From positions 1-47,401 of the forward strand of contig JAKFFE010000042.1 in NCBI GenBank assembly GCA_036675345.1: a stretch of DNA of 47,401 bases, given 5' to 3'. This document shows, piece by piece, positions 1-6,902 of the stretch. The stretch's first letter is position 1, and every line of letters begins with the position of its first letter. Both the position numbers and the translations under genes were made by a program. Origin of the DNA: JALYOC01 sp036675345 (GTDB lineage Bacteria; Myxococcota; Myxococcia; Myxococcales; Myxococcaceae). A model generated the notes under the pieces. It saw nothing but the letters and a program-made list of their open reading frames with translations. It was not told where the DNA came from and ran no database searches.

Positions 1-320
1 TCGGCGCGAACCGTGGGGCGCGGGGGCGGGCGCGGCACCGCGCGCGGCTGGGGCGGGACCACCCGCAGCGGCTCGGGGCGGGCGGCGACCGGCTCGGGCG
101 CCTGGGCCCCCGGGGTCAGCTTCTCCTCCAGCAGCTTCACGTACATCTTCAGCTCGGCCAGCGACTGCTCCTTCTCCATCAGGCGCCGGTAGAGATCCAC
201 CCGCCGCTCCTTCTCCTCCATCAGCTCGCCATGCAGCTTCATCAACGAGCCCATCGCCTTCTCGGCGTACTCCACGGGGACGGCGGCTTGGGGCAGCTGG
301 GTGAGCGCGGTGGTGTTCAT
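1..320 (-). CDS. Coiled-coil protein, 3' end beyond the window
   Basis: An open frame starts at an ATG (318-320) and runs off the left edge without a stop, giving at least 106 residues. Residues about 20-68 are rich in E, K, L and M with heptad-like spacing (for example LMKLHGELMEEKERR), which suggests a coiled coil. After about residue 70 the chain becomes Pro/Arg/Ala-rich and probably disordered. A good ribosome site (AAGGAGAG) lies just upstream. The start overlaps the stop of the small gene at 317-472 in an ATGA, so the two are translationally coupled. I do not recognise the family. A structural or scaffold role is only a guess, and the missing 3' end could hold the informative domain. 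Confidence 0.7.
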   Translation of the reverse strand, partial: MNTTALTQLPQAAVPVEYAEKAMGSLMKLHGELMEEKERRVDLYRRLMEKEQSLAELKMYVKLLEEKLTPGAQAPEPVAARPEPLRVVPPQPRAVPRPPPRPTVRA

Positions 321-472
321 GGACTCTCCTTACGGAACGCCACCTCCAGGAAGGTGGTCTTCTGGTTTCGCAGCGCGGCCCAAAAGCACCGCCCCAGACA
401 GCGGGGACCGAACTCGCGCAACACCACGCCGAGGTTCAGCAGCACGTCGCGAAGGGTGATCACTCCCTGCAT
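317..472 (-). CDS. 51-residue hypothetical protein coupled to the coiled-coil gene
   Basis: The frame begins ATG at 470-472 (MQGVITLRDVLLNLGVVLRE) and ends in a TGA that overlaps the ATG of the next gene. GGAGG lies four bases before the start, and a two-box promoter (514-541) lies about 35 bases further up. The protein is short and basic with hydrophobic stretches. It has two Cys (residues 25 and 29, in RCLGRC) and three Phe/Trp near the middle, so it may be a small amphipathic or membrane-associated protein. An ATG four bases upstream opens a different frame that looks like a shadow. No family is recognised. Confidence comes from the promoter, ribosome site and stop/start overlap. Confidence 0.6.
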   Translation of the reverse strand: MQGVITLRDVLLNLGVVLREFGPRCLGRCFWAALRNQKTTFLEVAFRKESP

Positions 473-513
473 CCATCCTCCGCGGCCGGCTGGGTGCTAC
501 AGGCCTGTGGAGG

Positions 514-541
514 ACGGTAGCAGTGAGCGACCGACCGTCAA
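514..541 (-). promoter_or_regulatory. Sigma70-type promoter for the 51-residue gene
   Basis: Read on the minus strand: TTGACG (541-536), a 16-base spacer and TACCGT (519-514). The spacer ends in TGC, giving an extended -10. The predicted transcript starts near 507, about 35 bases before the ATG. The site lies immediately after the mutL stop, so the small gene pair need not depend on mutL transcription. Confidence 0.6.
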
Positions 542-544
542 TTT

Positions 545-2302
545 TCAGGACCGGGAGCGTCCCTCCAGCACCAGCAGCGGGACCTGGTGCACCACCACCG
601 TCCCGTGCCGCGCGGGGGCGGCGAAGTCGCACCCGTCCAGCCGGGAGAACAGCCTCCGCCGCTCCTCCTCGGTGGCGCCCGTCCCCTGCTCGGTGGCCAT
701 CCGGCACGCCAGCACCCGCAGCCCGCCCGCGTACGCGTCCACGTGCTCCGGTGGCTCTCCGGTGGGCAGGGACTCGGCCAGCTCGGTGAGCAACGCCACC
801 AAATCCTCCCCTTCGGCGCGCACCGGCAGGTTCTCCACCCGCAGCGCGTCACCTCCGAAGGCCTCCACCCGCAGCCCCAGCCGCGCCAGCGCGGTGGCCC
901 GGAGGGTCAGCGCGCTCCTCACCGTGGCCGGCACCTGCACCACCTGACCGAACAGGGTTTCCTGGGGCGAGTCCTCCCCGAAGGCGTCGCGCAATTGCTC
1001 CAGCGCCGCGCGTTCGCGGACCCCGTGCGCGTCCAGCACCACCAGGGTCCCGCCCTGCCCCTCGCAGAGCCAGTACCGCCGGGCCAGCTCGCCGATGAAC
1101 CGCAGCCCCGAATAGAACCCCTGGGGCGGGGCCTCATTGATCCCCGGTCGGGCCTGGCCAAAGGACAGCGACTGCAGCGGGTGATCGGCGGCGATCGGAG
1201 GCTGGGCGGGGAAGAAGCCCTCTCCGGTCTGCGCACGCTGGAGGAAGCGGTCCACCGCCAGCGCGTACTCGGCCGGCATCCCCGACCCGGTGGGCGCCAG
1301 GGCCCCGGCCGGCGCCGCCGCGCTCAGGGCCCGGGCCACCGCCGCGTGCACCGCCTCGTAGATTCCGCGCGGATCGGCGAAGCGGACCTCCAGCTTCTGG
1401 GGATGGACGTTGACGTCCACCGCCTCCGGATCCAGCTCCAGGAACAGCACCGCCACCGGCTGCCGACCGGGCGCCAGCCCCTCGGAGAAGGCCTTCTGGA
1501 TCGCGTGGTTCACCCCGCGATCGCGGATGAAGCGCCGGTTGACGAAGGTGTAGAGCCCGCGCTGGTTGGAGAGGGTGAACTCCGGAGCGGCGATCACCCC
1601 GGTCACCGACAGTCCCAGGCGGCGCTCGTCCACCGGCAGCAGGTGGGGATGGGCCTCCGGGCCCAGCGCCGCGGCCACCCGCTCGGGCAGGGTCTGACCG
1701 GCGGAGGTGGTCAACAGCACCCTCCCCTCCGACTCCAGTTGGAAGCCCACCTCCGGGTTGGCCAGCGCCAGGCGGACCACCGCCTCCTCCAGGTGCTTGA
1801 GCTCGGTCTCCTCCCGCTTGAGGAACTTGCGCCGGGCGGGGGTGTTGAAGAACAGATCCTCCACGTCGATCGCCGTCCCCCCGGCGGGCGCGGTCTCCTC
1901 CACCACCAGCCCCCTTCCCCCCTCGATCGTGACCCGGGTCCCCACCTGGGCGCCCGCCTCGCTGGTCTCCAGGGTGAAGCGGGAGACCGAGGCGATGGAC
2001 GGCAGCGCCTCGCCCCGGAAGCCCATGGTCCGGATGTTGAACAGCCCGGGCAGGTCCCTCAGCTTGCTGGTGGCGTGACGCTCCACCGCCAAAAGCGCGT
2101 CCTCCCGGGACATCCCGTGGCCGTCGTCCCGGATGGTCAGCCGCTGGAGGCCGGCGCCCTGGACGGAGATCCGGATGCTGCGGGCCCCCGCGTCCAGCGA
2201 GTTCTCGCACAGCTCCTTCACCACCGAGGCAGGGCGCTCCACCACCTCACCGGCCGCGATCTTGTTGATCAGCTCTTCGGTCAGTCGCCCGATGCGGCCC
2301 AT
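545..2302 (-). CDS. mutL: DNA mismatch repair protein MutL
   Basis: 585 residues, usual MutL size. The N-terminal GHKL ATPase is intact: ELCENSLDAG (E30, N34, D37), DDGHGM (59-64) and GFRGEAL (94-100), with the MutL transducer domain to about residue 330. A low-complexity linker leads to the C-terminal dimerisation domain. There the endonuclease motif DQHA(X2)E(X4)E appears as DAHGVRERAALE (from residue 424), with Q and A replaced. The usual C-terminal CPHG is ARHG, so the metal site looks weakened. MutL links MutS mismatch recognition to strand removal. The start at 2302 has no Shine-Dalgarno, but a -10 box lies 11 bases upstream, so the mRNA may be almost leaderless. No mutS is in the window. 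Confidence 0.96.
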   Translation of the reverse strand: MGRIGRLTEELINKIAAGEVVERPASVVKELCENSLDAGARSIRISVQGAGLQRLTIRDDGHGMSREDALLAVERHATSKLRDLPGLFNIRTMGFRGEALPSIASVSRFTLETSEAGAQVGTRVTIEGGRGLVVEETAPAGGTAIDVEDLFFNTPARRKFLKREETELKHLEEAVVRLALANPEVGFQLESEGRVLLTTSAGQTLPERVAAALGPEAHPHLLPVDERRLGLSVTGVIAAPEFTLSNQRGLYTFVNRRFIRDRGVNHAIQKAFSEGLAPGRQPVAVLFLELDPEAVDVNVHPQKLEVRFADPRGIYEAVHAAVARALSAAAPAGALAPTGSGMPAEYALAVDRFLQRAQTGEGFFPAQPPIAADHPLQSLSFGQARPGINEAPPQGFYSGLRFIGELARRYWLCEGQGGTLVVLDAHGVRERAALEQLRDAFGEDSPQETLFGQVVQVPATVRSALTLRATALARLGLRVEAFGGDALRVENLPVRAEGEDLVALLTELAESLPTGEPPEHVDAYAGGLRVLACRMATEQGTGATEEERRRLFSRLDGCDFAAPARHGTVVVHQVPLLVLEGRSRS

Positions 2303-2313
2303 GGAGCGGCGGG

Positions 2314-2343
2314 ACCTTAGGCGTCGTGCCCCCGGCATCACAA
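2314..2343 (-). promoter_or_regulatory. mutL promoter, near-leaderless
   Basis: On the minus strand, TTGTGA (2343-2338), an 18-base spacer and TAAGGT (2319-2314), followed after 11 bases by the mutL ATG. A transcript from this -10 would start within about 3-5 bases of the start codon. This fits the absence of a Shine-Dalgarno sequence. Confidence 0.55.
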
Positions 2344-2359
2344 GACGATCCGGGCGGAC

Positions 2360-2388
2360 TTGAACCTGTGACCGGCGGCCAGTAAGGC
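2360..2388 (+). promoter_or_regulatory. Epimerase promoter, near-leaderless
   Basis: TTGAAC (2360-2365), a 17-base spacer and TAAGGC (2383-2388), followed after 10 bases by the epimerase ATG at 2399. It is back to back with the mutL promoter, and both fit within 96 bases. The predicted leader is only a few bases long. Confidence 0.6.
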
Positions 2389-2398
2389 GACGCGGCGA

Positions 2399-3361
2399 AT
2401 GGCTGCAGACAAGAAAGAGCGTCCGGGACTGCGGGTCGCGGTCACCGGGGCGACCGGGGACCTGGGCCGGCTGCTGTTGCCACGGCTGCTGGCGGATCCG
2501 GGCGTCCGGCAGGTGGTGGCCATCGATCTGGCCAAGCCGCCGGATGATCCGAAGATCGACTTCCACCGGATCGATCTCACCCGCCACGAGGCGGACCGGG
2601 AGCTGTTCGACGCGCTGGGGGACGAACCGGTGGACGCGCTGTTCCACCTGGCCTTCATGTGGGGCCCCCGTCGGGGAGGCCACCTGGCGCACGAGCTGGA
2701 GGTGATGGGATCGATGCGGGTGCTGGAGGTCGCCGAGCGTGGCCTGGCCCGCCGGCTGATCTTCCCCTCGCTCACCGCCGTCTATGGCCCCTCTCCGGAG
2801 CACCCGGCGATGATCCGCGAGGACGCGCCCCTGGCCGCCGCCCACTCCCGCTTCGTCTCCGACAAGGTGGAGATGGAGGCGCTGGTGCAGAAGTTCTCGC
2901 AGCGTCATCCCCACATCCCGGCGCTGGTCCTGCGGCTGGCCCCGCTGCTGGGCGAGGGGGTGGACAACCCGGCCACCCGCTTCCTCACCCGCGGCTGGGT
3001 CCCGACCCTGCTGGGGTTCGATCCGCTGTGGCAGGCCCTCCACCCCCAGGACGCCGCCTTTGCCCTCCACCTGGGGCTCCGGGCCCAGGCGCAGGGGATC
3101 TTCAACATCGTCAGCGAGGGCGTCCTGCCGCTGTCGGCGATGGTGCGACTGGCGGGGGGAAGGTCCATTCCCCTCCCCGGCCCGCTGGCCCGCGGAACGC
3201 TGCGGGCGATGGATGCCTATGGAGGGATCGGCGTGCCCGAGTCCCTGCTCGACTTCATTCATTATCCCTGGGTGGCCGACGGGAGCCGCGCGAAGGAAGC
3301 GCTCGGCTTCGTTCCCAGGCACCATGCGCGCGACGCGGTCGCTGCGCTCCGAAGGAGCTGA
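2399..3361 (+). CDS. NAD-dependent epimerase/dehydratase (extended SDR)
   Basis: 320 residues. A Rossmann dinucleotide-binding motif TGATGDLG is near residue 16, followed by an acidic residue at the end of the second strand (VAIDLAKPP) that favours NAD(H). An SDR-type Ser/Tyr pair is suggested by SLTAVYGPS, in which Tyr is followed by G rather than the usual YxxxK lysine. The active site therefore looks atypical, and the chemistry is uncertain. This family usually changes nucleotide-sugars or other hydroxylated substrates. The start is chosen from the promoter ten bases upstream. Its stop lies two bases before the ATG of the acyltransferase gene, whose ribosome site (AAGGAG) overlaps this gene's end, so the two form an operon. 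Confidence 0.85.
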   Translation: MAADKKERPGLRVAVTGATGDLGRLLLPRLLADPGVRQVVAIDLAKPPDDPKIDFHRIDLTRHEADRELFDALGDEPVDALFHLAFMWGPRRGGHLAHELEVMGSMRVLEVAERGLARRLIFPSLTAVYGPSPEHPAMIREDAPLAAAHSRFVSDKVEMEALVQKFSQRHPHIPALVLRLAPLLGEGVDNPATRFLTRGWVPTLLGFDPLWQALHPQDAAFALHLGLRAQAQGIFNIVSEGVLPLSAMVRLAGGRSIPLPGPLARGTLRAMDAYGGIGVPESLLDFIHYPWVADGSRAKEALGFVPRHHARDAVAALRRS

Positions 3362-3363
3362 AC

Positions 3364-4908
3364 ATGGCAAAGGGCGTTCTGGGGAACGATCCATTCCGCC
3401 GGGGGGCGGCCAGCCGCACCCCGGAGGAGAAGCAGCCCGCAGCAGCGGTCGCGGAGAAGGCCGTGCCCAAGGCGCCGCCCGCCAAGCGGAAGAGCACGGC
3501 GAAGGGCCGGGCCGAAGCCTCGCTGATCGCCTCCCCCGCGGAGACCGAGATCAAGCAGCCGATCCGGAAGAAGCAGGCCCGCGGTAACCGCGCCGGCGCC
3601 CGCAAGCCGGAGGCCCTGGCGGTCCAGCCCTCCGCTGCGGACGACACCCAGCAGGTCACCCGGGCGATCCAGGACGCCACCCCGGAGCAGCCCCAGGAGC
3701 CGGAGATTCCGGTGCCGGAGGATGCGGGCGAGGATCTCCCCCCCAGCGTCCGGCACGGACTCCGGACGCGGGGAGCGGGCGCCGAGCGCCTGGCCGAAGC
3801 CGAGCACCGCCGTCTCTTGAAGATGCAGGCGGCAACAGACCTCGATCCGTCGGCCCCAATCCGCCCGGACGACCACCGCAGTCCCCTCCGGCCCCGAGTT
3901 GACTCCGCCGCGGACGACGGGTCCGACGCCGAGGCCGAGCAGCCGTCCCCCCGGACGTCCGTGGCGGCCCAGGACCCCGCGGAGCACCTGCCCCCGGAAG
4001 CCACCGGCGGGAACCGGACCGGGGCCTCGCTGCACTCGGTGGCCGGGGCGCTGGCGCTGGCGCGGGACGTCGCCGCCCAGACCTTCCGGACCGACCGGGT
4101 CGGTCAGGCCGCCCGGGTCGCGGACGGCTTGTTCAGCGCCCTGATGACCGGGATTGGCGCGTCGGGCTCGGATCAGGTGGACGCCTACGGCAAGGACGCC
4201 AACCTGGCCAAGAAGCTCTCGCCGATCTCCAACTTCTTCTACGAGCGCTACTGGAGGGTCACGGTGGAGGGCGCGCCGCACGTCCCCCAGGGGCCGTCCC
4301 TGCTGGTGGCCAACCACTCCGGCGCGATCCCGATCGACGGGTTCATCCTCCACCAGGCGCTGCAGCGCGAACGCCCTGATCTGGAGGAGGCCCGCTGGCT
4401 GGCCGAGGATCAGATCTTCCACGCCCCGTTCCTGGGCACCCTCTACAACCGCCTGGGGGCGATCCGCGCCAGCCCGGAGAACGCGGTGCGGTTGCTGGAC
4501 GAGGGCCGTCCGGTGATCACCTTCCCCGAAGGGGTGCACGGGATCCGCAAGCCCTTCCAGGAGCGCTACCAGCTCAAGCGCCTGGGGCGTGGCGGCTTCG
4601 CCAAGCTGGCCATCCGGCAGCAGGTTCCGATCATCCCGGTGGCGATCGTCGGTGCCGAGGAGTCGATGCCGCTGTTGGGCAAGCTGCCCGGTGGTTTTCT
4701 GGGCCTCCCCTATCTGCCGCTCACCGTCCCCCCGCTCCCCGCCCGGTGGATGATCCGCTTTGGCGAGCCGATCCGGATGGAGGGCATCTCCGCCTCCGCG
4801 GCGGAGGATCTCCTGGAGGTCCAGCGCCTGGTCGAGCGGACCCGTGAGTCGATCGAGGGGATGCTCCGGGCCCTGCTCAAGGAGCGGGGCACCGTCTTCG
4901 GCGGCTGA
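3364..4908 (+). CDS. PlsC-like acyltransferase with long disordered N-terminus
   Basis: 514 residues. Residues 1-220 are Ala/Pro/Glu/Lys-rich low complexity with no recognisable fold. The catalytic domain follows, with the acyltransferase block NHSGAIPIDG (317-326), the acceptor motif FPEG (387-390) and a later VPIIPVAIVGAEE block. This resembles the 1-acylglycerol-phosphate / MGAT-like LPLAT superfamily, which moves acyl chains onto a glycerolipid at the inner membrane. Pairing with the epimerase suggests a shared lipid or glycolipid pathway, but that is inference. The same frame stays open upstream through the epimerase gene. The ATG at 3364 is preferred because AAGGAG sits just before it and the catalytic domain is complete from there. 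Confidence 0.88.
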   Translation: MAKGVLGNDPFRRGAASRTPEEKQPAAAVAEKAVPKAPPAKRKSTAKGRAEASLIASPAETEIKQPIRKKQARGNRAGARKPEALAVQPSAADDTQQVTRAIQDATPEQPQEPEIPVPEDAGEDLPPSVRHGLRTRGAGAERLAEAEHRRLLKMQAATDLDPSAPIRPDDHRSPLRPRVDSAADDGSDAEAEQPSPRTSVAAQDPAEHLPPEATGGNRTGASLHSVAGALALARDVAAQTFRTDRVGQAARVADGLFSALMTGIGASGSDQVDAYGKDANLAKKLSPISNFFYERYWRVTVEGAPHVPQGPSLLVANHSGAIPIDGFILHQALQRERPDLEEARWLAEDQIFHAPFLGTLYNRLGAIRASPENAVRLLDEGRPVITFPEGVHGIRKPFQERYQLKRLGRGGFAKLAIRQQVPIIPVAIVGAEESMPLLGKLPGGFLGLPYLPLTVPPLPARWMIRFGEPIRMEGISASAAEDLLEVQRLVERTRESIEGMLRALLKERGTVFGG

Positions 4909-5000
4909 TTCCCGCCGACGCGGGCCTGCCTGCCCCCCGGACCATCGTTCGGCCCCTTCCTGGGGCTGGACCGGGCCCTTCCCTTGGCGTGCCCCTCCGC

Positions 5001-5024
5001 GGTCCCCATCTCGATGGGGAGACC
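5001..5024. promoter_or_regulatory. Inverted repeat upstream of the coiled-coil lipoprotein
   Basis: A perfect 8-base inverted repeat, TCCCCATC/GATGGGGA, with a two-base centre and partly matching flanks (GGT, ACC), ends 19 bases before the ATG at 5044. It could be an operator for a dimeric repressor or a hairpin in the 5' untranslated region. No regulator is linked to it in the window. The rest of 4909-5043 shows no gene. Confidence 0.45.
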
Positions 5025-5043
5025 AGACTTCGGGGGTACCAAA

Positions 5044-5850
5044 ATGAAAAGGCTTCTAGCAGTGGCGGCTGCGGCGTTGATCTTCGGCTGCCAGGACCGT
5101 GAACGGAGCGAGAGCCGTGAGGAGAACGTCTCCGATCTGCAGCAGCGCTCCGAGAGCGCGTTGGATCGGGCGAAGCAGGCGCAGGAGCGCGCCAGCAGCG
5201 AACAGGAGGACGTCCAGGACGCCCGGGAGGACATCACCCAGAAGCGCGCGGACGTGGAGGGCGCGCAGCAGGAGCTGGAGTCAGCGGAGGCGCGAGCAGC
5301 CCGCGAGGCACAGGAGGCCCAGGCAGCGCAGCAGCAGGCGGCCGGAGAAACCCAGAGTGCGCAGCAGGAGGCATCCACCGCCCAGCAGTCGGCGCAGGAA
5401 CTCCAGCAGCAGCAAAACGCCCAGTCCGGCCAGCAGCAGGCAGAGACCCAGGTCGGGGTGGGCGGGAGCGGCACCGGCACCGAGCCGACCGCCTCGCAGA
5501 CGCGGCCGTTCACCGGGGACCAGGCCAATCTCTCCGGCAAGGTGGAGAGCGCCGGTGAGGGATCGCTGGTGTTGCTGCAGCCGGATGGCCAGCGCACCAC
5601 CCTGGCGGTCAATCCCCAGACCGAGGTGATCATCGACGGCCAGGCCGCCTCGCTGGAGCAGGTTGAGGAGGGCAGCCAGATCCGCGCCTCCTTCGATCCC
5701 AGCAGCGGGCAGAACGAGCCCGGACGGATCGAGATCCAGACCGAGCAGAGCGGCTCGCAGCCGGCGCAGCAGCAGCCCGCGCAGCAGCAGCCGGCGCAGC
5801 AGCAGCAGCCGGCCCAGCAGGAGCCGGCTCCGCAGCAGCAGCAGTACTAG
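5044..5850 (+). CDS. Coiled-coil lipoprotein with Gln-rich tail
   Basis: 268 residues. It starts with a lipoprotein signal peptide (MKRLLAVAAAALIFGC), with the lipidated Cys at residue 16 in FGC-Q. Residues 25-130 are an almost pure E/A/Q/R helix with regular heptads, so a long coiled coil is expected. Residues about 155-235 form a compact beta-rich segment (LSGKVESAGEGSLVLLQPDG onward) resembling small OB/DUF5666-like domains. The C-terminus is QQPAQ repeats. It is probably anchored in an envelope membrane and extended in the periplasm; function unknown. The ATG at 5044 is chosen because it places the signal peptide at the N-terminus, although an upstream in-frame start exists at 4984. Confidence 0.82.
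   Translation: MKRLLAVAAAALIFGCQDRERSESREENVSDLQQRSESALDRAKQAQERASSEQEDVQDAREDITQKRADVEGAQQELESAEARAAREAQEAQAAQQQAAGETQSAQQEASTAQQSAQELQQQQNAQSGQQQAETQVGVGGSGTGTEPTASQTRPFTGDQANLSGKVESAGEGSLVLLQPDGQRTTLAVNPQTEVIIDGQAASLEQVEEGSQIRASFDPSSGQNEPGRIEIQTEQSGSQPAQQQPAQQQPAQQQQPAQQEPAPQQQQY
5761..5847 (+). repeat. In-frame CAG-rich repeats encoding QQPAQ units
   Basis: Short imperfect repeats of the type CCGGCGCAGCAGCAG encode a Gln/Pro/Ala tail at the end of the lipoprotein. Such tracts can vary in copy number by slippage. Confidence 0.75.
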
Positions 5851-5862
5851 GGGCGCCCACCC

Positions 5863-5891
5863 GGCGGCGGGGGCAACTCCTGCCCCGCCGC
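5863..5891. terminator. GC hairpin between convergent genes
   Basis: GCGGCGGGG and CCCCGCCGC arms flank a short loop 13 bases after the lipoprotein stop. There is no T-run, so it is a candidate only. It lies between convergent genes (ending at 5850 and 6009), where it could serve both. The rest of the 158-base gap holds a near-repeat of GCAGAGGCAG(A/G)TCGGC at 5931 and 5993 but no gene. Confidence 0.45.
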
Positions 5892-6008
5892 AGGTGCACG
5901 ACGTTCAAGGCGTCCAGGCCCCCCGACGCGCAGAGGCAGGTCGGCCGCCGCAGCAGCAACACCTTCAGGCGGCCAAGCACCTCCGGTGAGCAGAGGCAGA
6001 TCGGCAGG

Positions 6009-6884
6009 TCAGGAGCAGACGCGGTTCCGACCGCCGCTCTTGGCCTCGTAGAGCTTGGCGTCCGCGTTGCGGATCAAGTCCGCGGGATCCCGTTGGGTGG
6101 CGGCCAGGGCGGCCACGCCCAGCGAGACGGTGATCGGGATCTTCTGCTTGTCGAACTCGAACTTCTGCAGCTCGATCAGCCGGCGGGTCTTCTCCGCCAT
6201 CAGCAAGGCGCCCTTGAGGTCCACCTCGGGCAGCAGCAGCGCGAACTCCTCCCCACCGTAGCGGGCGAAGATGTCCTCCCTGCGGATCTTGGTCCGGATG
6301 GTGGAGGCGATCTGCTTGAGGGCGTAGTCCCCCGCCAGGTGTCCAAACGTATCGTTGACCTGCTTGAAGTGATCCACGTCCAGCATCACCAGCGAGGCCA
6401 TCCGCCCGTAGCGGTTGCACCGGGAGATCTCCCGCTCCAGGGTCTCCTCGAAGTAGCGGCGGTTGAAGATCTGGGTCAGCCCATCCACAGTGGTCAGCCG
6501 GTAGATCTCGTCGTGGTAGGCGGCCTCGATGTTCCCCCCGCCGATGAACTTGAAGATCGTCCGGCCGATCTTGATCAGATCTCCGCTGTGCAGCGGGCGA
6601 TCTCCCTCCACCAGCTCGTCATTGACGTAGGTGCCATTGGTGGAGCCCATGTCCCGGATCACCACCCGCTCGCCCAGCACCAGCTTGGCGTGGTTGCGGC
6701 TGATCGATTCCTGATCCACCTGGACGTCGGCCTTGGAGGACCGTCCGATGATCGTCTCCGGGGTGCTCAGGTCGTACTTCCGACCCAGATCCAGCCCGTA
6801 GATCACCACCAGGGCGGCCCCCTTCTCCACCGGACGCTCGGAGATTTTGGAGATGACGGTGACGACCGTCTTCGTCTTCGGCAT
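6009..6884 (-). CDS. FHA-GGDEF diguanylate cyclase
   Basis: 291 residues. The N-terminal FHA domain (about 24-115) has GRSSKADVQV, SRNHAKL and GSTNGTYVN, the phosphothreonine-binding signatures. The C-terminal GGDEF domain (about 130-291) has an intact active site GGEEF (210-214), and the inhibitory I-site RxxD is present as RRED (201-204). It should make cyclic di-GMP from two GTP in the cytoplasm, be feedback-inhibited by its product, and be steered by binding a phosphothreonine partner. That implies input from a Ser/Thr kinase not encoded here. It starts 18 bases after the lipoprotein gene at 6903-9527, so it is probably cotranscribed. A TAGCGT box 12 bases before the ATG may add a local start. 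Confidence 0.93.
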   Translation of the reverse strand: MPKTKTVVTVISKISERPVEKGAALVVIYGLDLGRKYDLSTPETIIGRSSKADVQVDQESISRNHAKLVLGERVVIRDMGSTNGTYVNDELVEGDRPLHSGDLIKIGRTIFKFIGGGNIEAAYHDEIYRLTTVDGLTQIFNRRYFEETLEREISRCNRYGRMASLVMLDVDHFKQVNDTFGHLAGDYALKQIASTIRTKIRREDIFARYGGEEFALLLPEVDLKGALLMAEKTRRLIELQKFEFDKQKIPITVSLGVAALAATQRDPADLIRNADAKLYEAKSGGRNRVCS

Positions 6885-6902
6885 GGACGCCCCGGGACGC
6901 TA

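Noticed and set aside
2345..2375. tRNA T-arm-like sequence (GGTTCAAGTCC on the minus strand)
   Set aside because: No matching D-arm, anticodon arm or acceptor stem, and the stem arms do not pair. The bases are better explained by the -35 box TTGAAC of the epimerase promoter.
2659..3363. Upstream in-frame extension of the acyltransferase through the epimerase gene
   Set aside because: The extension is the epimerase gene in another frame; a good ribosome site and the complete catalytic domain place the start at 3364.
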